From: Rhodococcus tibetensis | GTDB taxonomy: Bacteria; Actinomycetota; Actinomycetes; Mycobacteriales; Mycobacteriaceae | NCBI RefSeq assembly: GCF_024438035.1 | Contig: NZ_JANFQF010000017.1 | Coordinates: 1 to 64,000, forward strand | Direction: 5' to 3' | Length of the DNA stretch: 64,000 bases | Shown here: positions 56,013-64,000 of the stretch, one piece after another | Numbering within the stretch: the first letter of the stretch is position 1 | Layout of the letters: every line of letters begins with the position of its first letter | Program-made: the position numbers and the translations under genes | Notes under the pieces: model-generated | Database searches by the model: none | What the model saw: the letters and a program-made list of their open reading frames with translations, nothing else | Told to the model about the DNA's origin: nothing

Positions 56013-56726
56013 ATGAGCGCGCACTTCGAGGAGCTCGGTTGGCGGCAGACGCCGACGGGTGTGATCAGCTTGCGGCGCCGGTTCGATTCGACGGTGCGCG
56101 CCGACGTGTACGAGGTGAAGCTCGACGACGAGTTCCTGATGTCGAGCCTGTTCACCGTCGCCGAAAAGGAATTGGCGAGACTGGGTCTGGCGCGGACGCC
56201 GGGCGCGGATCTCGACGTGCTCGTCGGCGGTCTCGGTCTGGGTTACACGACGCGGGAAGCGCTGGCCGATCCCCGGGTTCGCTCGCTCACCGTCGTCGAA
56301 TACTCCGACGCGGTGATCGACTGGCACGAACGTAATCTGTTGCCGGACACCACCGGCCTGGCCGCCGACGACCGAGTCGTCATGGTATGCGCGGACTTCT
56401 TCGCCGCCGCAGGCACAGCGGGTTTCGATCCGGAGCATCCGGGCCGGGTCTACGACGCAATCCTGCTCGACATCGACCACTCGCCACGGCACGTGCTCGA
56501 TCAGGCCCACGCCGCGTTCTACACCGGGGACGGCTTGCGGGCGGCGTCCGCGCATCTCACCCCGGGCGGCACCTTCGCCCTGTGGTCCGACGACCCACCG
56601 GACGACGAGTTCTGCGCAGTTCTCGACACCGTGTTCGCCGACGTCGAGGCCCGCGAGGTGTCCTTCCACAACCCGTTGACCAAAGGGCGGTCCGCCAACA
56701 CCGTCTACCTCGCGACACGGCCGTGA
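56013..56726 (+). CDS. Spermidine synthase-like methyltransferase-fold protein
   Basis: About 237 residues from ATG 56013. GTG 55977 would add 12. A Rossmann methyltransferase-like core has DVLVGGLGLGYTTREAL as the nucleotide loop, VVEYSDAVIDWHE after strand 2 and DAILLDIDHSP after strand 4. This is the pattern of spermidine-synthase-like proteins in actinobacteria. The polyamine-binding residues cannot be confirmed, so the reaction is open. The gene stands alone between the antitoxin relic and an integrase fragment. Confidence 0.75.
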   Translation: MSAHFEELGWRQTPTGVISLRRRFDSTVRADVYEVKLDDEFLMSSLFTVAEKELARLGLARTPGADLDVLVGGLGLGYTTREALADPRVRSLTVVEYSDAVIDWHERNLLPDTTGLAADDRVVMVCADFFAAAGTAGFDPEHPGRVYDAILLDIDHSPRHVLDQAHAAFYTGDGLRAASAHLTPGGTFALWSDDPPDDEFCAVLDTVFADVEAREVSFHNPLTKGRSANTVYLATRP

Positions 56727-56747
56727 GGCGTCGCGCAGCCACGCTGT

Positions 56748-56960
56748 GTGGGGCCACCTCCCGATCGGTTTCCGCCCGGGAAGGTGTCGCTCGCGCACGG
56801 CGATCGACCGGCTCATCGCTCGCCGTGGCATCGGCTGCGCGAGCAGACCCAGCGGCGGATGGTCTACGAAACCTGCTCCCGCACAGAAGAACTGCTCCAG
56901 ATCAACATCGAAGAACTCGATCAGACCGGGCGGTGCGCCCCGGTGAAGTCCACGGGGTCA
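56748..56960 (+). pseudogene. Tyrosine-recombinase (integrase) catalytic-domain fragment
   Basis: The frame contains RSPWHRLREQTQRRMVYETC, then SRTEELLQINIEELD and APVKSTG. This matches the first part of the catalytic domain of actinobacterial phage integrases (pattern LW.MLYET.AR..E.L.LNIEDLD), where the Arg of the S-R-T-E-E segment would be the first catalytic Arg. The downstream His-x-x-Arg and Tyr parts are missing. The frame dissolves under the neighbouring acyltransferase gene. No attachment site could be identified. Confidence 0.5.
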
Positions 56961-56987
56961 TTTTCGGCGATTACGACCGGGACCCCG

Positions 56988-57878
56988 TCAGGCGGGGAGG
57001 CGAAACAGCCAGCCTTGCCGTAGGCGGGTGAGCAGGCTGTAGGTCAGCAACGAGCCGCCGATCGCGGCGGCGGTCACCAGGAGCGGGCCGAGCAGTAACC
57101 GGTGCCGGTCGGTGAGGTCGGCGCCCAGGTGTGTGGCACCGACGACGCGGATGCCGAGCGCGATCTCGTGGAGCAGGTAGACGGCGGCGAATCCGGTGGC
57201 GGCGAGGGCGGCGCGGGCCGCGGTGGAGGCGGCGGCGAGCAGGTGGATCAGGGTGGGCAGGTGTATCCCGAGGATGAAGAACACCAGGAGCGAGACGATG
57301 TTGTCCCAGGACCAGCTGAGGATTTCGATCCGGGAAGAGGACACCGCCAGCACGGTCGCTGCCAGTAGCTGTACCGGCGGGGCGATGCTGCGGGCGAGCC
57401 GGGTGAGAGCGGTGAAGACGATGAGGGCGTAGAGGAACCACAGACCGTTGTGCGGCACGATCAGGGCCGTCAGCAGATTCCAGGGACTCGATGTCTCACC
57501 GGTGCCGGAGGTGGCCGGGAACACCGTGAAGAACGCGAATCGCAGTGCCGTCCAGAGCAGGTACAGGTAGATCAGCGGCAGCAGCCGCCAGCGCAGCACC
57601 GTCGACCACGGCAACGCCAGCGTGGAGGCGGCGAACAACCCGGCGGTGAGGAAGAACAGGGGCATCCGGATGGGCTCGAGGGCGGCGTTGACCTCATGCC
57701 AGCGACCGTCGGCGAAGCCGCGGACCACCATGAAGTTGGTGCTGTGCAGCAGCACGACCAGCGCGATGCTCGCACCCTTGGCGACATCGACCCAAGGCAC
57801 CCGCACCGCGGTGGACCGGGCGGCGGGCAGGGAAGGAAGCGGGGGTGGGGTCGGGGCGCCGTTGGTGGCGGAGGGCAC
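56988..57878 (-). CDS. Acyltransferase 3 family membrane protein
   Basis: This 296-residue protein starts at GTG 57878. It begins with a Pro-rich stretch, then RVPWVDVAKGASIALVVLLH with the catalytic-type His of PF01757, and has eight to ten membrane helices (for example HNGLWFLYALIVFTALTRLA). There is no SGNH domain, unlike the enzyme at 40 kb. It would O-acylate a membrane or envelope substrate. It lies convergent to the spermidine-synthase-like gene and downstream of the broken merR on the same strand. Confidence 0.8.
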   Translation of the reverse strand: MPSATNGAPTPPPLPSLPAARSTAVRVPWVDVAKGASIALVVLLHSTNFMVVRGFADGRWHEVNAALEPIRMPLFFLTAGLFAASTLALPWSTVLRWRLLPLIYLYLLWTALRFAFFTVFPATSGTGETSSPWNLLTALIVPHNGLWFLYALIVFTALTRLARSIAPPVQLLAATVLAVSSSRIEILSWSWDNIVSLLVFFILGIHLPTLIHLLAAASTAARAALAATGFAAVYLLHEIALGIRVVGATHLGADLTDRHRLLLGPLLVTAAAIGGSLLTYSLLTRLRQGWLFRLPA

Positions 57879-57931
57879 AGCTGATCACAGTTCCTTGCCG
57901 GGGAAGGGGAGGGGGCGGTTGGCGGGTGTCT

Positions 57932-58282
57932 TCAGTGCGCGTCGAGGAAGCGGCGGGAGCGGTCGAGTTTGTCCTGCATCCGTTCCAGACGTTCGCGCGC
58001 CGACGTCAGCAGATGTCCACGCGGCGGCGTCCGGTGTCCGCGACCTCGGGGTCGGTGGCGGAGCGGCACTGTTCGATCCCGTCGATGATGTCCCCGACTT
58101 CGTCGATCCTCAGGCCGAGGAAGCGCAGGCATCGGACCTCCTCGAGTCGGTGCAGGTCGACTTCGGTGTAGAGCCGGAACCTGCCGTCGGATCGGGCGCT
58201 GGGGCGCACCAGTTCGACCTCGTCGTAGTGACGCAGTGTCGGCAGCGAGACTTTGGCGCGGGCGGCGGCCGATCTGCATCAT
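57932..58282 (-). pseudogene. MerR family regulator with two frameshifts
   Basis: ATG 58282 begins MMQIG as in MerR proteins, then the frame changes. The recognition-helix region and SARSDGRFRLYTEVDLHRLE continue in a second frame up to a stop near 58006. The dimerisation end (LTSARERLERMQDKLDRSR) is in the first frame again. Two indels, near 58265 and 58010, therefore break the gene. It is divergent from sulP, and a perfect palindrome lies between them. A similar intact MerR is at 61480. Confidence 0.75.
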
Positions 58283-58331
58283 GGTGCGGTCCTTCGAGAC
58301 GAGGTGGTGGGGTGAGGTGCTTCACCCCAAC

Positions 58332-58361
58332 TCGACCCTACCCTCCGGTGAGGGTAGGGTC
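58332..58361. promoter_or_regulatory. sulP promoter overlapping a perfect 12-4-12 palindrome (MerR-type operator)
   Basis: GACCCTACCCTC (58334-58345) and GAGGGTAGGGTC (58350-58361) are perfect inverted repeats separated by CGGT. TCGACC (58332-58337) and TAGGGT (58355-58360) form a possible -35/-10 pair with 17-base spacing for sulP. The arrangement is that of MerR-family operators sitting over the promoter. A second, 7-base inverted repeat (GGGGTGA/TCACCCC, 58309-58328) lies closer to the merR start. Confidence 0.6.
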
Positions 58362-58489
58362 TCGTGTCGTTGTGCGTCGCAGCGCCCGGTCGGTGCGTGA
58401 TCGGCCGCGACCCTTCTGCAAACACCCGGCGTAGCAGTACGCCTCGACGCCGCAGGCCGCATTGTGCCCGTGGTCGAATGGAGCTTTCG

Positions 58490-60031
58490 ATGGACAAGAG
58501 CACTGACGGTGCCGCGCCGAATGTGCGGGAGGCAGGGGAGGCCGACACCTCGGTGCGGGCGGCGTTGCGGTCCCCGCGCCGACTCAAGACGGAGGTCCTC
58601 GCCGGACTGGTCGTCGCGCTGGCGCTGATTCCGGAGGCGATCTCGTTCTCGATCATTGCCGGAGTCGACCCGCGGGTGGGATTGTTCGCCTCGTTCACCA
58701 TGGCGGTGACCATCGCGTTCGTCGGTGGCCGGCCGGCGATGATTTCCGCGGCCACCGGTGCGATCGCGTTGGTCATCGCCCCGGTTGCCCGCGAGTACGG
58801 GCTGGACTACTTCATCGCCACGGTCCTCCTCGCCGGTGTGTTCCAGATCCTGCTCAGCGTGCTCGGGGTGGCGAAGCTGATGCGGTTCATTCCGCGCAGC
58901 GTGATGGTCGGGTTCGTCAACGCGCTCGCGATCTTGATCTTCACTTCGCAGCTGCCGCACCTGCTCGGGGTGCCTGCCTTGGTGTACCCGATGGTCGCGG
59001 TCGGTCTGCTGATCATGATCTTCCTGCCCCGGCTGACCGCCGTGGTGCCGCCGCCGCTGGTGGCGATCGTGCTGCTGACCGCGGCGGCCATCGTCTTCAC
59101 GCTGAACGTCCCGAACGTCGGGGACGAGGGCGAGCTGCCGTCGTCGCTGCCGTCGTTGTTCTTCCCCGATGTGCCGCTGAATCTCGAGACGCTCTCGATC
59201 ATCGCCCCCTACGCGCTGGCGATGGCCCTGGTCGGGCTGCTCGAGTCGCTGATGACCGCCAAGCTGGTCGACGACATCACCGACTCGCATTCGAACAAGA
59301 CCCGCGAAGGCTGGGGCCAGGGTGTGGCGAATCTGGTGACGGGATTCTTCGGCGGCATGGGCGGCTGCGCCATGATCGGGCAGACCATGATCAACGTCAA
59401 GGTCTCCGGTGCCCGCACCCGCATCTCGACCTTCCTGGCCGGGGTGTTCCTGCTGATCCTGGTCGTCGGCCTCGGCGATATGGTCGCGCTGATCCCGATG
59501 GCCGCCCTGGTGGCGGTGATGATCATGGTCTCGGTCGGCACCATGGACTGGCACAGCCTGCACCCGAACACCCTGAAGATGATGCCGCGCAGTGAAACCG
59601 TGGTCATGTTGGTGACGGTGGCGGCCACGGTGATCACCCATAACCTGGCGATCGGGGTCATCCTCGGTGTGCTGACCGCGATGGTGGCGTTCGCCCGCCG
59701 GGTCGCGCACCTGACCAATGTCGAAAAGGTCGCCGAGGCCGACACCGACCACGATGGCGCCGTCGACACCCGCGTTTACCGGGTCACCGGGGAACTGTTC
59801 TTCGCCTCCAGCAACGACCTGATCTACCAGTTCGACTACGTCGACGATCCACGCAACGTGATCATCGACCTCACCGCCGCCGACATCTGGGACGCCTCCA
59901 CCGTGGCCACCCTCGACGCGATCCGGCACAAGTACGAGGCCAAGGGCAAGAACGTGACGATCGTCGGGCTCGACGGCGCCAGCCTGGAACGGCTGGACCG
60001 GATGTCTGGCAACCTCGGGGCCGGTCACTGA
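58490..60031 (+). CDS. SulP family anion transporter with STAS domain
   Basis: This 513-residue protein starts at ATG 58490 behind TGGAG. ATG 58478 is also in frame. Helices 1-3 carry AGLVVALALIPEAISFSIIAG, the SulP signature region. The mid part has ALAMALVGLLESLMTAKLVD and GFFGGMGGCAMIGQTMINVK. From about residue 410 a cytoplasmic STAS domain follows (VYRVTGELFFASSNDLIYQF). Family members move sulfate, bicarbonate or other anions, often with sodium or protons. Substrate is not determined. A deleted copy of this gene lies at 43.8 kb in the same orientation. Confidence 0.92.
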   Translation: MDKSTDGAAPNVREAGEADTSVRAALRSPRRLKTEVLAGLVVALALIPEAISFSIIAGVDPRVGLFASFTMAVTIAFVGGRPAMISAATGAIALVIAPVAREYGLDYFIATVLLAGVFQILLSVLGVAKLMRFIPRSVMVGFVNALAILIFTSQLPHLLGVPALVYPMVAVGLLIMIFLPRLTAVVPPPLVAIVLLTAAAIVFTLNVPNVGDEGELPSSLPSLFFPDVPLNLETLSIIAPYALAMALVGLLESLMTAKLVDDITDSHSNKTREGWGQGVANLVTGFFGGMGGCAMIGQTMINVKVSGARTRISTFLAGVFLLILVVGLGDMVALIPMAALVAVMIMVSVGTMDWHSLHPNTLKMMPRSETVVMLVTVAATVITHNLAIGVILGVLTAMVAFARRVAHLTNVEKVAEADTDHDGAVDTRVYRVTGELFFASSNDLIYQFDYVDDPRNVIIDLTAADIWDASTVATLDAIRHKYEAKGKNVTIVGLDGASLERLDRMSGNLGAGH

Positions 60032-60060
60032 TCTCGCGCCGCCCGCGGCGCCTTGCGCCG

Positions 60061-61272
60061 TCATCGGGCGGCCGGGGTGTTCTGCGTTCGGACGGGGGTG
60101 AGCGGTGTAGGTGTGGCGGCGGGTCCGCGCCGGCGGGCGGCGAGGACCGCCGCTGCCAGCAGGGCGAGCGCGGCCAGGCACTGGGCATTGCCGGCGACCT
60201 GCGCCCACACCGCCTCCGCCCACCCGGACGGCTCGCCGGTCAGCGCGAAGTGCGGGCCGACCAGGAAGATCACCAGCGCACAGGTGAGCAGCGGTCGCCA
60301 ACGGCGATATTGCGGGGCCAGGGTGAGCGGGATCAACAGCACGCAGTAGACCCAGTGGTGGGAGACCGCGAACGGTGCCGCGAGCAGGGCGGCCAGGGCG
60401 ACCACTCCCAGGGCGGCCATGTGGTCCCCGGAGGCGGTGAACCGGAGCGCCGCCCACCCCGCCGCGGCCACGATCACCACCGCGCTGATCAGCCACGGCA
60501 GATCTTTGACCAGTCCGCTCGCACCCCACCTGGCCAGCAGGCCCGTCACCGCCTGATTGCGGGAGAAGTCGTGGCCGCCGGCCCGGTCGGACCGGCAGCA
60601 CTCGGTCGCCCAGAACCAGATCGAGGCCTGGGGCAACAGCCAGAATCCGATCCCGGCGGTGGCCGCCACCGTCACGACCGCCCGGGCGATCGAGCGCAGG
60701 TCGCGGCGTACGAGCAGGACCAGCCCGAACGCGGCGGGGGTGATCTTGATGGCGGCGGCCACCCCGATCCCGATACCCCGAAGCCGGCGTGGCAGTACGC
60801 CGGCGCAATCGGCGACCACCAAGGCCATCAGAACGATGTTGATCTGCCCGAAACCGAAATTCGACCGCACCGGTTCGAGCAGCAGTGCAACACCGAGCGC
60901 CGCGGCCGCCACCAGTGGTGCCTTGCCGACTCCGAGACGGACGAGGAGCACCCGCAGAATCCACCAGACCAGTGCCGCGTTGAGCACGCTCCACAGCACC
61001 TGCAACACGTTCGGCTGCACCCACGCCAGCGGCGCGAACACAATCGCCGCGAAGGGGGCGTAGATGAACCGGAAGCCCGAGGTACTGGGGAAATCTTCCG
61101 AGTACAGCGGCAGGCCCTCCGTGAAGGCGACCCCGGCGTCCCGGAAGACCGACAGATCCAGCAGAAACCCGGTGCCCGCCTGCACCAGGTAGGCGGCGGT
61201 CACCACCGCCGACAGGACGAGACCGGCACCGAGGAGCACGCCGCCCGATCGAGCGCGCAGGATCTGCAGCAA
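60061..61272 (-). CDS. GT87 family membrane glycosyltransferase (second copy)
   Basis: This 403-residue protein has a start at 61272 and about ten membrane helices. The first loop has DLSVFRDAGVAFTEGLPLY followed by FRFIYAPFAAIVFAPL, the GT87/DUF2029 pattern seen in PimE-type mannosyltransferases, with Asp as catalytic base candidate. A conserved LAAPFAVSHHWVYCVLLIPL lies near the end. It would use polyprenyl-phosphate mannose or arabinose on the outer face of the membrane. It is convergent with sulP and divergent from an intact merR. Confidence 0.82.
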   Translation of the reverse strand: MLQILRARSGGVLLGAGLVLSAVVTAAYLVQAGTGFLLDLSVFRDAGVAFTEGLPLYSEDFPSTSGFRFIYAPFAAIVFAPLAWVQPNVLQVLWSVLNAALVWWILRVLLVRLGVGKAPLVAAAALGVALLLEPVRSNFGFGQINIVLMALVVADCAGVLPRRLRGIGIGVAAAIKITPAAFGLVLLVRRDLRSIARAVVTVAATAGIGFWLLPQASIWFWATECCRSDRAGGHDFSRNQAVTGLLARWGASGLVKDLPWLISAVVIVAAAGWAALRFTASGDHMAALGVVALAALLAAPFAVSHHWVYCVLLIPLTLAPQYRRWRPLLTCALVIFLVGPHFALTGEPSGWAEAVWAQVAGNAQCLAALALLAAAVLAARRRGPAATPTPLTPVRTQNTPAAR

Positions 61273-61323
61273 GAAGTTCTCCTCGTCGACGAAAGGCGTG
61301 TGGAAGCGACTAAACGGACAAAT

Positions 61324-61343
61324 CTACTCGGACGTCACAGTAG
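61324..61343. promoter_or_regulatory. Imperfect palindrome between GT87 and merR genes
   Basis: CTACT and AGTAG flank a central GACGTC palindrome in a 20-base unit. It lies in the divergent control region of the GT87 gene (start 61272) and merR (start 61480) and is a candidate MerR operator. Only symmetry supports it. Confidence 0.4.
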
Positions 61344-61479
61344 AGTTCATGAAGGGCTCAAGCGGCCCGTCCGGTGCGGGCAGGCGGTGTGGACGGACCC
61401 GATCGCTAGAGTGGACCGAACGGGAGTTGGTGTGTCGCATCAACCCACCGGGGCCGGTATGGAACGCGGAGGTGCACGG

Positions 61480-61896
61480 ATGCAGGTCGACGACGGCTCG
61501 CATATGCAGATCGGTGAGGTCGCTCAGCGCACCGAGCTGTCGATCCGCACGGTCCGCCATTACGACGACGTCGGGCTGGTGACTCCGTCGGCGCGCAGCG
61601 TGGGCGGTTTCCGGCTCTACACGCAGGCCGACGTCGAGCGGTTGCTGGTGATCCGTCGGATGAAGCCGCTGAACTTCACACTGGCCGAGATGAAGGACCT
61701 GCTCGCCGCCCTCGACGTTCTCGACGACCCCGAGGCGAGCGACAGCGCCCGCCGCAGCGCCGCAGAGTTTTTGCGTGAATGTCACGCGAAGGCGGAGCAG
61801 AGCTGCGCCACCCTGCGCCGGCATCTGACCTTCGCCGAGGAGCTGACCACCCTGCTCTCCACCCGCGGCGAGGCGATCTCCCACCCCGCGCGCTGA
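61480..61896 (+). CDS. MerR family transcriptional regulator
   Basis: This 138-residue protein starts at ATG 61480 after GGAGG. ATG 61504 is the family-typical start (MQIGEVAQRTELSIRTVRHY). The winged HTH continues with DDVGLVTPSARSVGGFRLYT and a dimerisation helix. No cysteine metal-site cluster typical of MerR, ZntR or CueR is seen, so it may respond to an organic or redox signal. It probably controls itself and the divergent GT87 gene. Confidence 0.88.
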   Translation: MQVDDGSHMQIGEVAQRTELSIRTVRHYDDVGLVTPSARSVGGFRLYTQADVERLLVIRRMKPLNFTLAEMKDLLAALDVLDDPEASDSARRSAAEFLRECHAKAEQSCATLRRHLTFAEELTTLLSTRGEAISHPAR

Positions 61897-61959
61897 TGCG
61901 CCCGGGCCGATCACAGGGGAAAGCAGTGCGTTCGCGGGCGTTCCGCCGGCCCGGTTCCG

Positions 61960-62190
61960 GGGTGGGTGAACAACACGCGCAGCGACTCGACGATCCCGGC
62001 GAGGGACACCCACGTGTTCGCGTCGGCGAACGCGACGTTGACCTCGGCGCAGCGGCGTACCTGGGCGATCACCGTGACTTCTCGTGGGCGAAGAACCGGA
62101 ACGTCCCGTCGAACTGCGGCAGCATCGGCTGGCTCACCAGCTGGTCGTCCTCGTCGGTCGTGGCGAGTAATGCCACAGTAGACGGTGCGA
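61960..62190 (-). pseudogene. PNPOx-like (general stress protein 26 type) fragment, frameshifted
   Basis: One frame reads TVALLATTDEDDQLVSQPML and then FDGTFRFFAHEKS. The next frame continues VIAQVRRCAEVNVAFADANT and WVSLAGIVES. Together these match the flavin-binding split-barrel of GSP26-type pyridoxamine 5'-phosphate oxidase-like proteins. The junction near 62075 is a frameshift, and both ends of the gene are missing. It is a relic. Confidence 0.6.
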
Positions 62191-62194
62191 GACA

Positions 62195-62455
62195 GTGCCA
62201 CAGCGTATTTCGGTGGCCCACCGCATGGCCGCCGAGTTCAGCTCACCCCTGGAACTCGGGCACCTGAACTACACCCTCGCCCGCCGCACCCACCCCACCG
62301 ACATCGCATTCCTCGACCAGCAACGGTCCGTCGAGGTCCTCACCCGCACCGACGGAGCCCTCCTGGCACTGTTCTCGGACCAGTGGCGACTGGCCTCGAT
62401 CGAACGCGAACATCCACACCTGCACCTCGACGAACTCGTCTCCGCCGCGAACTGA
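62195..62455 (+). CDS. Hypothetical protein
   Basis: The frame encodes 86 residues from GTG 62195, or 76 from ATG 62225. The product is hydrophilic and predicted alpha-helical at both ends, without membrane segment or recognisable motif. It contains several His and Arg residues (TLARRTHPTDIAFLDQQRSV). It lies in a stretch of relics and could itself be a fragment. No function is proposed. Confidence 0.4.
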   Translation: MPQRISVAHRMAAEFSSPLELGHLNYTLARRTHPTDIAFLDQQRSVEVLTRTDGALLALFSDQWRLASIEREHPHLHLDELVSAAN

Positions 62456-62588
62456 TCACCCGAACTCGACTGCCACGCCGCACACGGCCACGCCGCAGAA
62501 ACCACTACGGCCGAGACCTCGGTGCCTCGCGAGCTGGGCCGTCCACACCGATCGACGGGATATAGCGGCGAACCCATAGAATGGGTTC

Positions 62589-62804
62589 GTGCAGCTCAAG
62601 TACGCGACCGCCCGCAACGGCCCGGATGCTGCGCTGATCGACCCCGCCTCACCGGTGGCGACCACGGCGCCGATCAGGTTTCACGAGCCGTCGATGGTGT
62701 TCTTGGAGGAGAACCTGCGCCCCGGCGGCACCAACGGATACACCACCTCGTGGGGAACGAACGCGCACGGCAAACTCGCCGGCTGCCCACCCTCGACCCA
62801 CTGA
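62589..62804 (+). CDS. Hypothetical small protein
   Basis: GTG 62589 opens a frame of 71 residues ending GGTNGYTTSWGTNAHGKLAG plus CPPSTH. There is no clear SD and no membrane segment. Codon use is like that of real genes in the region, but no family is recognised. It may be a small protein or the remains of a longer one. Confidence 0.35.
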   Translation: MQLKYATARNGPDAALIDPASPVATTAPIRFHEPSMVFLEENLRPGGTNGYTTSWGTNAHGKLAGCPPSTH

Positions 62805-62924
62805 CCCGTCCATACCTGCGAGTGCGCCGAAAACTGTAGCGAGCGTGCAGCTCACCCCCCCGCCCGTCTCGTGGACCCTGGCCTGTCCTCCTGCGAACCG
62901 CATACCTACCGCGGTTCGTCGCCT

Positions 62925-62950
62925 GCGCACCCCCGAAGGGGGACGTGCGC
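62925..62950 (+). promoter_or_regulatory. Hairpin in the nhaA leader
   Basis: GCGCACCCCC pairs with GGGGG and GTGCGC (with an AC bulge) around a GAA loop, ending 18 bases before the nhaA start codon. No T-run follows, so it is not a terminator. It could be a leader structure controlling access to the start. An AACCGC/GCGGTT repeat precedes it. Confidence 0.4.
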
Positions 62951-62968
62951 CAACACCGAAAGTCCGTG

Positions 62969-64000
62969 ATGAACTCACCCTTGTCCCGTCTGCCGTTGCT
63001 CTCCCGTGGGTCTTGGCCGGAAACGCAGCGGATCGCGGAGATCCTCCGTAAAGAAACCGTCGGTGGCGTCTTGCTGCTGATCGCCGCGGCCGCCGCCCTG
63101 ATCTGGGCCAACACCCCCTGGTCGGACGCTTACCACTCGCTGCGCGAGGTCACGGTCGGCCCGGCGAGTCTGCACCTGAATCTGACCCTGGGTACCTGGG
63201 CCGCGGACGGATTACTCGCGATCTTCTTCTTCGTCGTCGGTCTCGAACTCAAACGTGAATTCGTCGCTGGGGACCTGCGCGATCCGCGCCGGGCTGCGCT
63301 GCCGGTGATGGCCGCGATCGGCGGGATGATCGCCCCGGCCCTGATCTACGTCGCGGTCAACACCGGTAGCGGCGGTGGCCTGAACGGATGGGCGATCCCC
63401 ACCGCCACCGACATCGCGTTCGCCGTCGCGATCCTCGCGGTGATCGGCTCACACCTGCCGACTGCGCTGCGCACCTTTCTGCTCACCCTCGCCGTCGTCG
63501 ACGATCTGCTCGCGGTGACCGTGATCGCGATCTTCTACACCGACGACCTCGACTTCACCTACCTCGGGCTCGCACTGATCCCGTTGGCCGCGTTCGGATT
63601 CGCGGCCCAGAAGCGGATCCGGTCGTTCTGGATTCTGCTGCCCCTGGCGGCAGCGACGTGGTGGCTGGTCCACGAATCCGGGGTGCACGCCACCGTCGCC
63701 GGGGTACTGCTCGGGTTCACCGTTCCCGTCATCCGCAGTGCCGCCGCCGGTGGCCCGGACGCCGGACCGGGACTGGCCGAACATTTCGAACACCGCATCC
63801 GGCCGCTGTCCGCGGGGTTCGCGGTGCCGGTGTTCGCGTTCTTCGCGGCCGGGGTCACCATCGGCGGGCTGGATGGGTTCGTCGACACTCTCGGGGACCG
63901 GGTCGCTCTCGGCATCGTCGCCGGCCTGGTGGTCGGCAAGGTTCTCGGCATCGTCGGGATGAGCCTGTTGACTGCGAAGTTCACCAGAGCCGAACTCGAT
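62969..64000 (+). CDS. nhaA: Na+/H+ antiporter NhaA (3' end outside window)
   Basis: The frame is open from ATG 62969 (GTG 62966 just before it) to the end of the window, 344 codons without a stop. It matches Nha[21 protein letters not shown], then [20 protein letters not shown] with the Asp of the transport site region, and [19 protein letters not shown] with the paired Asp-Asp that binds Na+ and protons. NhaA exports sodium in exchange for protons and is regulated by sodium and pH. The C-terminal part is cut by the window edge. Confidence 0.92.
   Translation, partial: MNSPLSRLPLLSRGSWPETQRIAEILRKETVGGVLLLIAAAAALIWANTPWSDAYHSLREVTVGPASLHLNLTLGTWAADGLLAIFFFVVGLELKREFVAGDLRDPRRAALPVMAAIGGMIAPALIYVAVNTGSGGGLNGWAIPTATDIAFAVAILAVIGSHLPTALRTFLLTLAVVDDLLAVTVIAIFYTDDLDFTYLGLALIPLAAFGFAAQKRIRSFWILLPLAAATWWLVHESGVHATVAGVLLGFTVPVIRSAAAGGPDAGPGLAEHFEHRIRPLSAGFAVPVFAFFAAGVTIGGLDGFVDTLGDRVALGIVAGLVVGKVLGIVGMSLLTAKFTRAELD

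Noticed and set aside
58364-58489. Leaderless GTG start at 58364 extending SulP by 42 residues
   Set aside because: It lies close to the predicted transcription start, but the added residues are Arg/Pro-rich and unlike SulP N-termini. ATG 58490 has a ribosome site.
58322-61024. 900-codon minus-strand frame across sulP and the GT87 gene
   Set aside because: It overlaps two well-supported genes and has a His/Asp/Gln/Arg-rich shadow composition.

Overview
The window is high-GC actinobacterial DNA, most likely from Rhodococcus or a close mycolic-acid relative. Evidence for this is a six-gene mce operon with two Mce-associated genes, an MmpL/RND transporter, RpoB and RpoC proteins of the mycobacterial/rhodococcal type, an FprB-type ferredoxin-NADP reductase, a UPF0182 protein, GT87 mannosyl/arabinosyl-type transferases and an Rv1264-like adenylate cyclase. 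The genus is inferred from protein resemblance, not from a search.

Layout. 1-8.3 kb: end of mceA, then mceB-mceF and two Mce-associated membrane proteins, with stop/start overlaps through mceF. 8.6-10.7 kb (minus): MmpL-like exporter. 11.2-18.8 kb: rpoB-rpoC with an intercistronic hairpin and a strong terminator. 19-30.7 kb: ordinary metabolic and regulatory genes: a SixA-like phosphatase, a frameshifted aldo/keto reductase next to a frameshifted MmyB-type regulator, an acyl-ACP thioesterase, fprB, a quinone oxidoreductase, a marR-DHA2 exporter pair, a luciferase-like monooxygenase, a pirin and a Ser/Thr dehydratase. 31-33.7 kb: adenylate cyclase and a PQQ-type sugar dehydrogenase lipoprotein.

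34-64 kb looks accessory. It carries UPF0182, a CPA2 antiporter, envelope-modifying genes (alpha/beta hydrolase plus a tiny membrane protein, SGNH-acyltransferase, two GT87 enzymes, a second acyltransferase), SulP, two MerR regulators (one broken) and the start of nhaA. It is littered with remnants: integrase fragments near 32.3 and 56.8 kb, a SulP copy with a large internal deletion at 43.8 kb, a PNPOx-like fragment, a hotdog thioesterase fragment and a decayed DUF2384-like antitoxin.

The main discovery candidate is the ten-gene, tightly overlapping operon at 44.29-55.45 kb: ATP-grasp ligase, DUF364-type putative heavy-metal-chelation protein, cysteine-synthase-like PLP enzyme, dipeptide-epimerase-type enolase-superfamily enzyme, MFS transporter, SAM methyltransferase, and a complete peptide/nickel-type ABC importer (Tat lipoprotein, two permeases, fused double ATPase). 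A Fur-family (Zur-like) palindrome lies in the spacer of its predicted promoter. The simplest reading is a biosynthesis, export and re-import system for a small amino-acid-derived metallophore, probably made under zinc limitation. It lacks NRPS, nicotianamine-synthase-like, opine-dehydrogenase and ornithine-cyclodeaminase genes, so it does not match the staphylopine, EDDS or staphyloferrin B plans. The product and metal are inferences.
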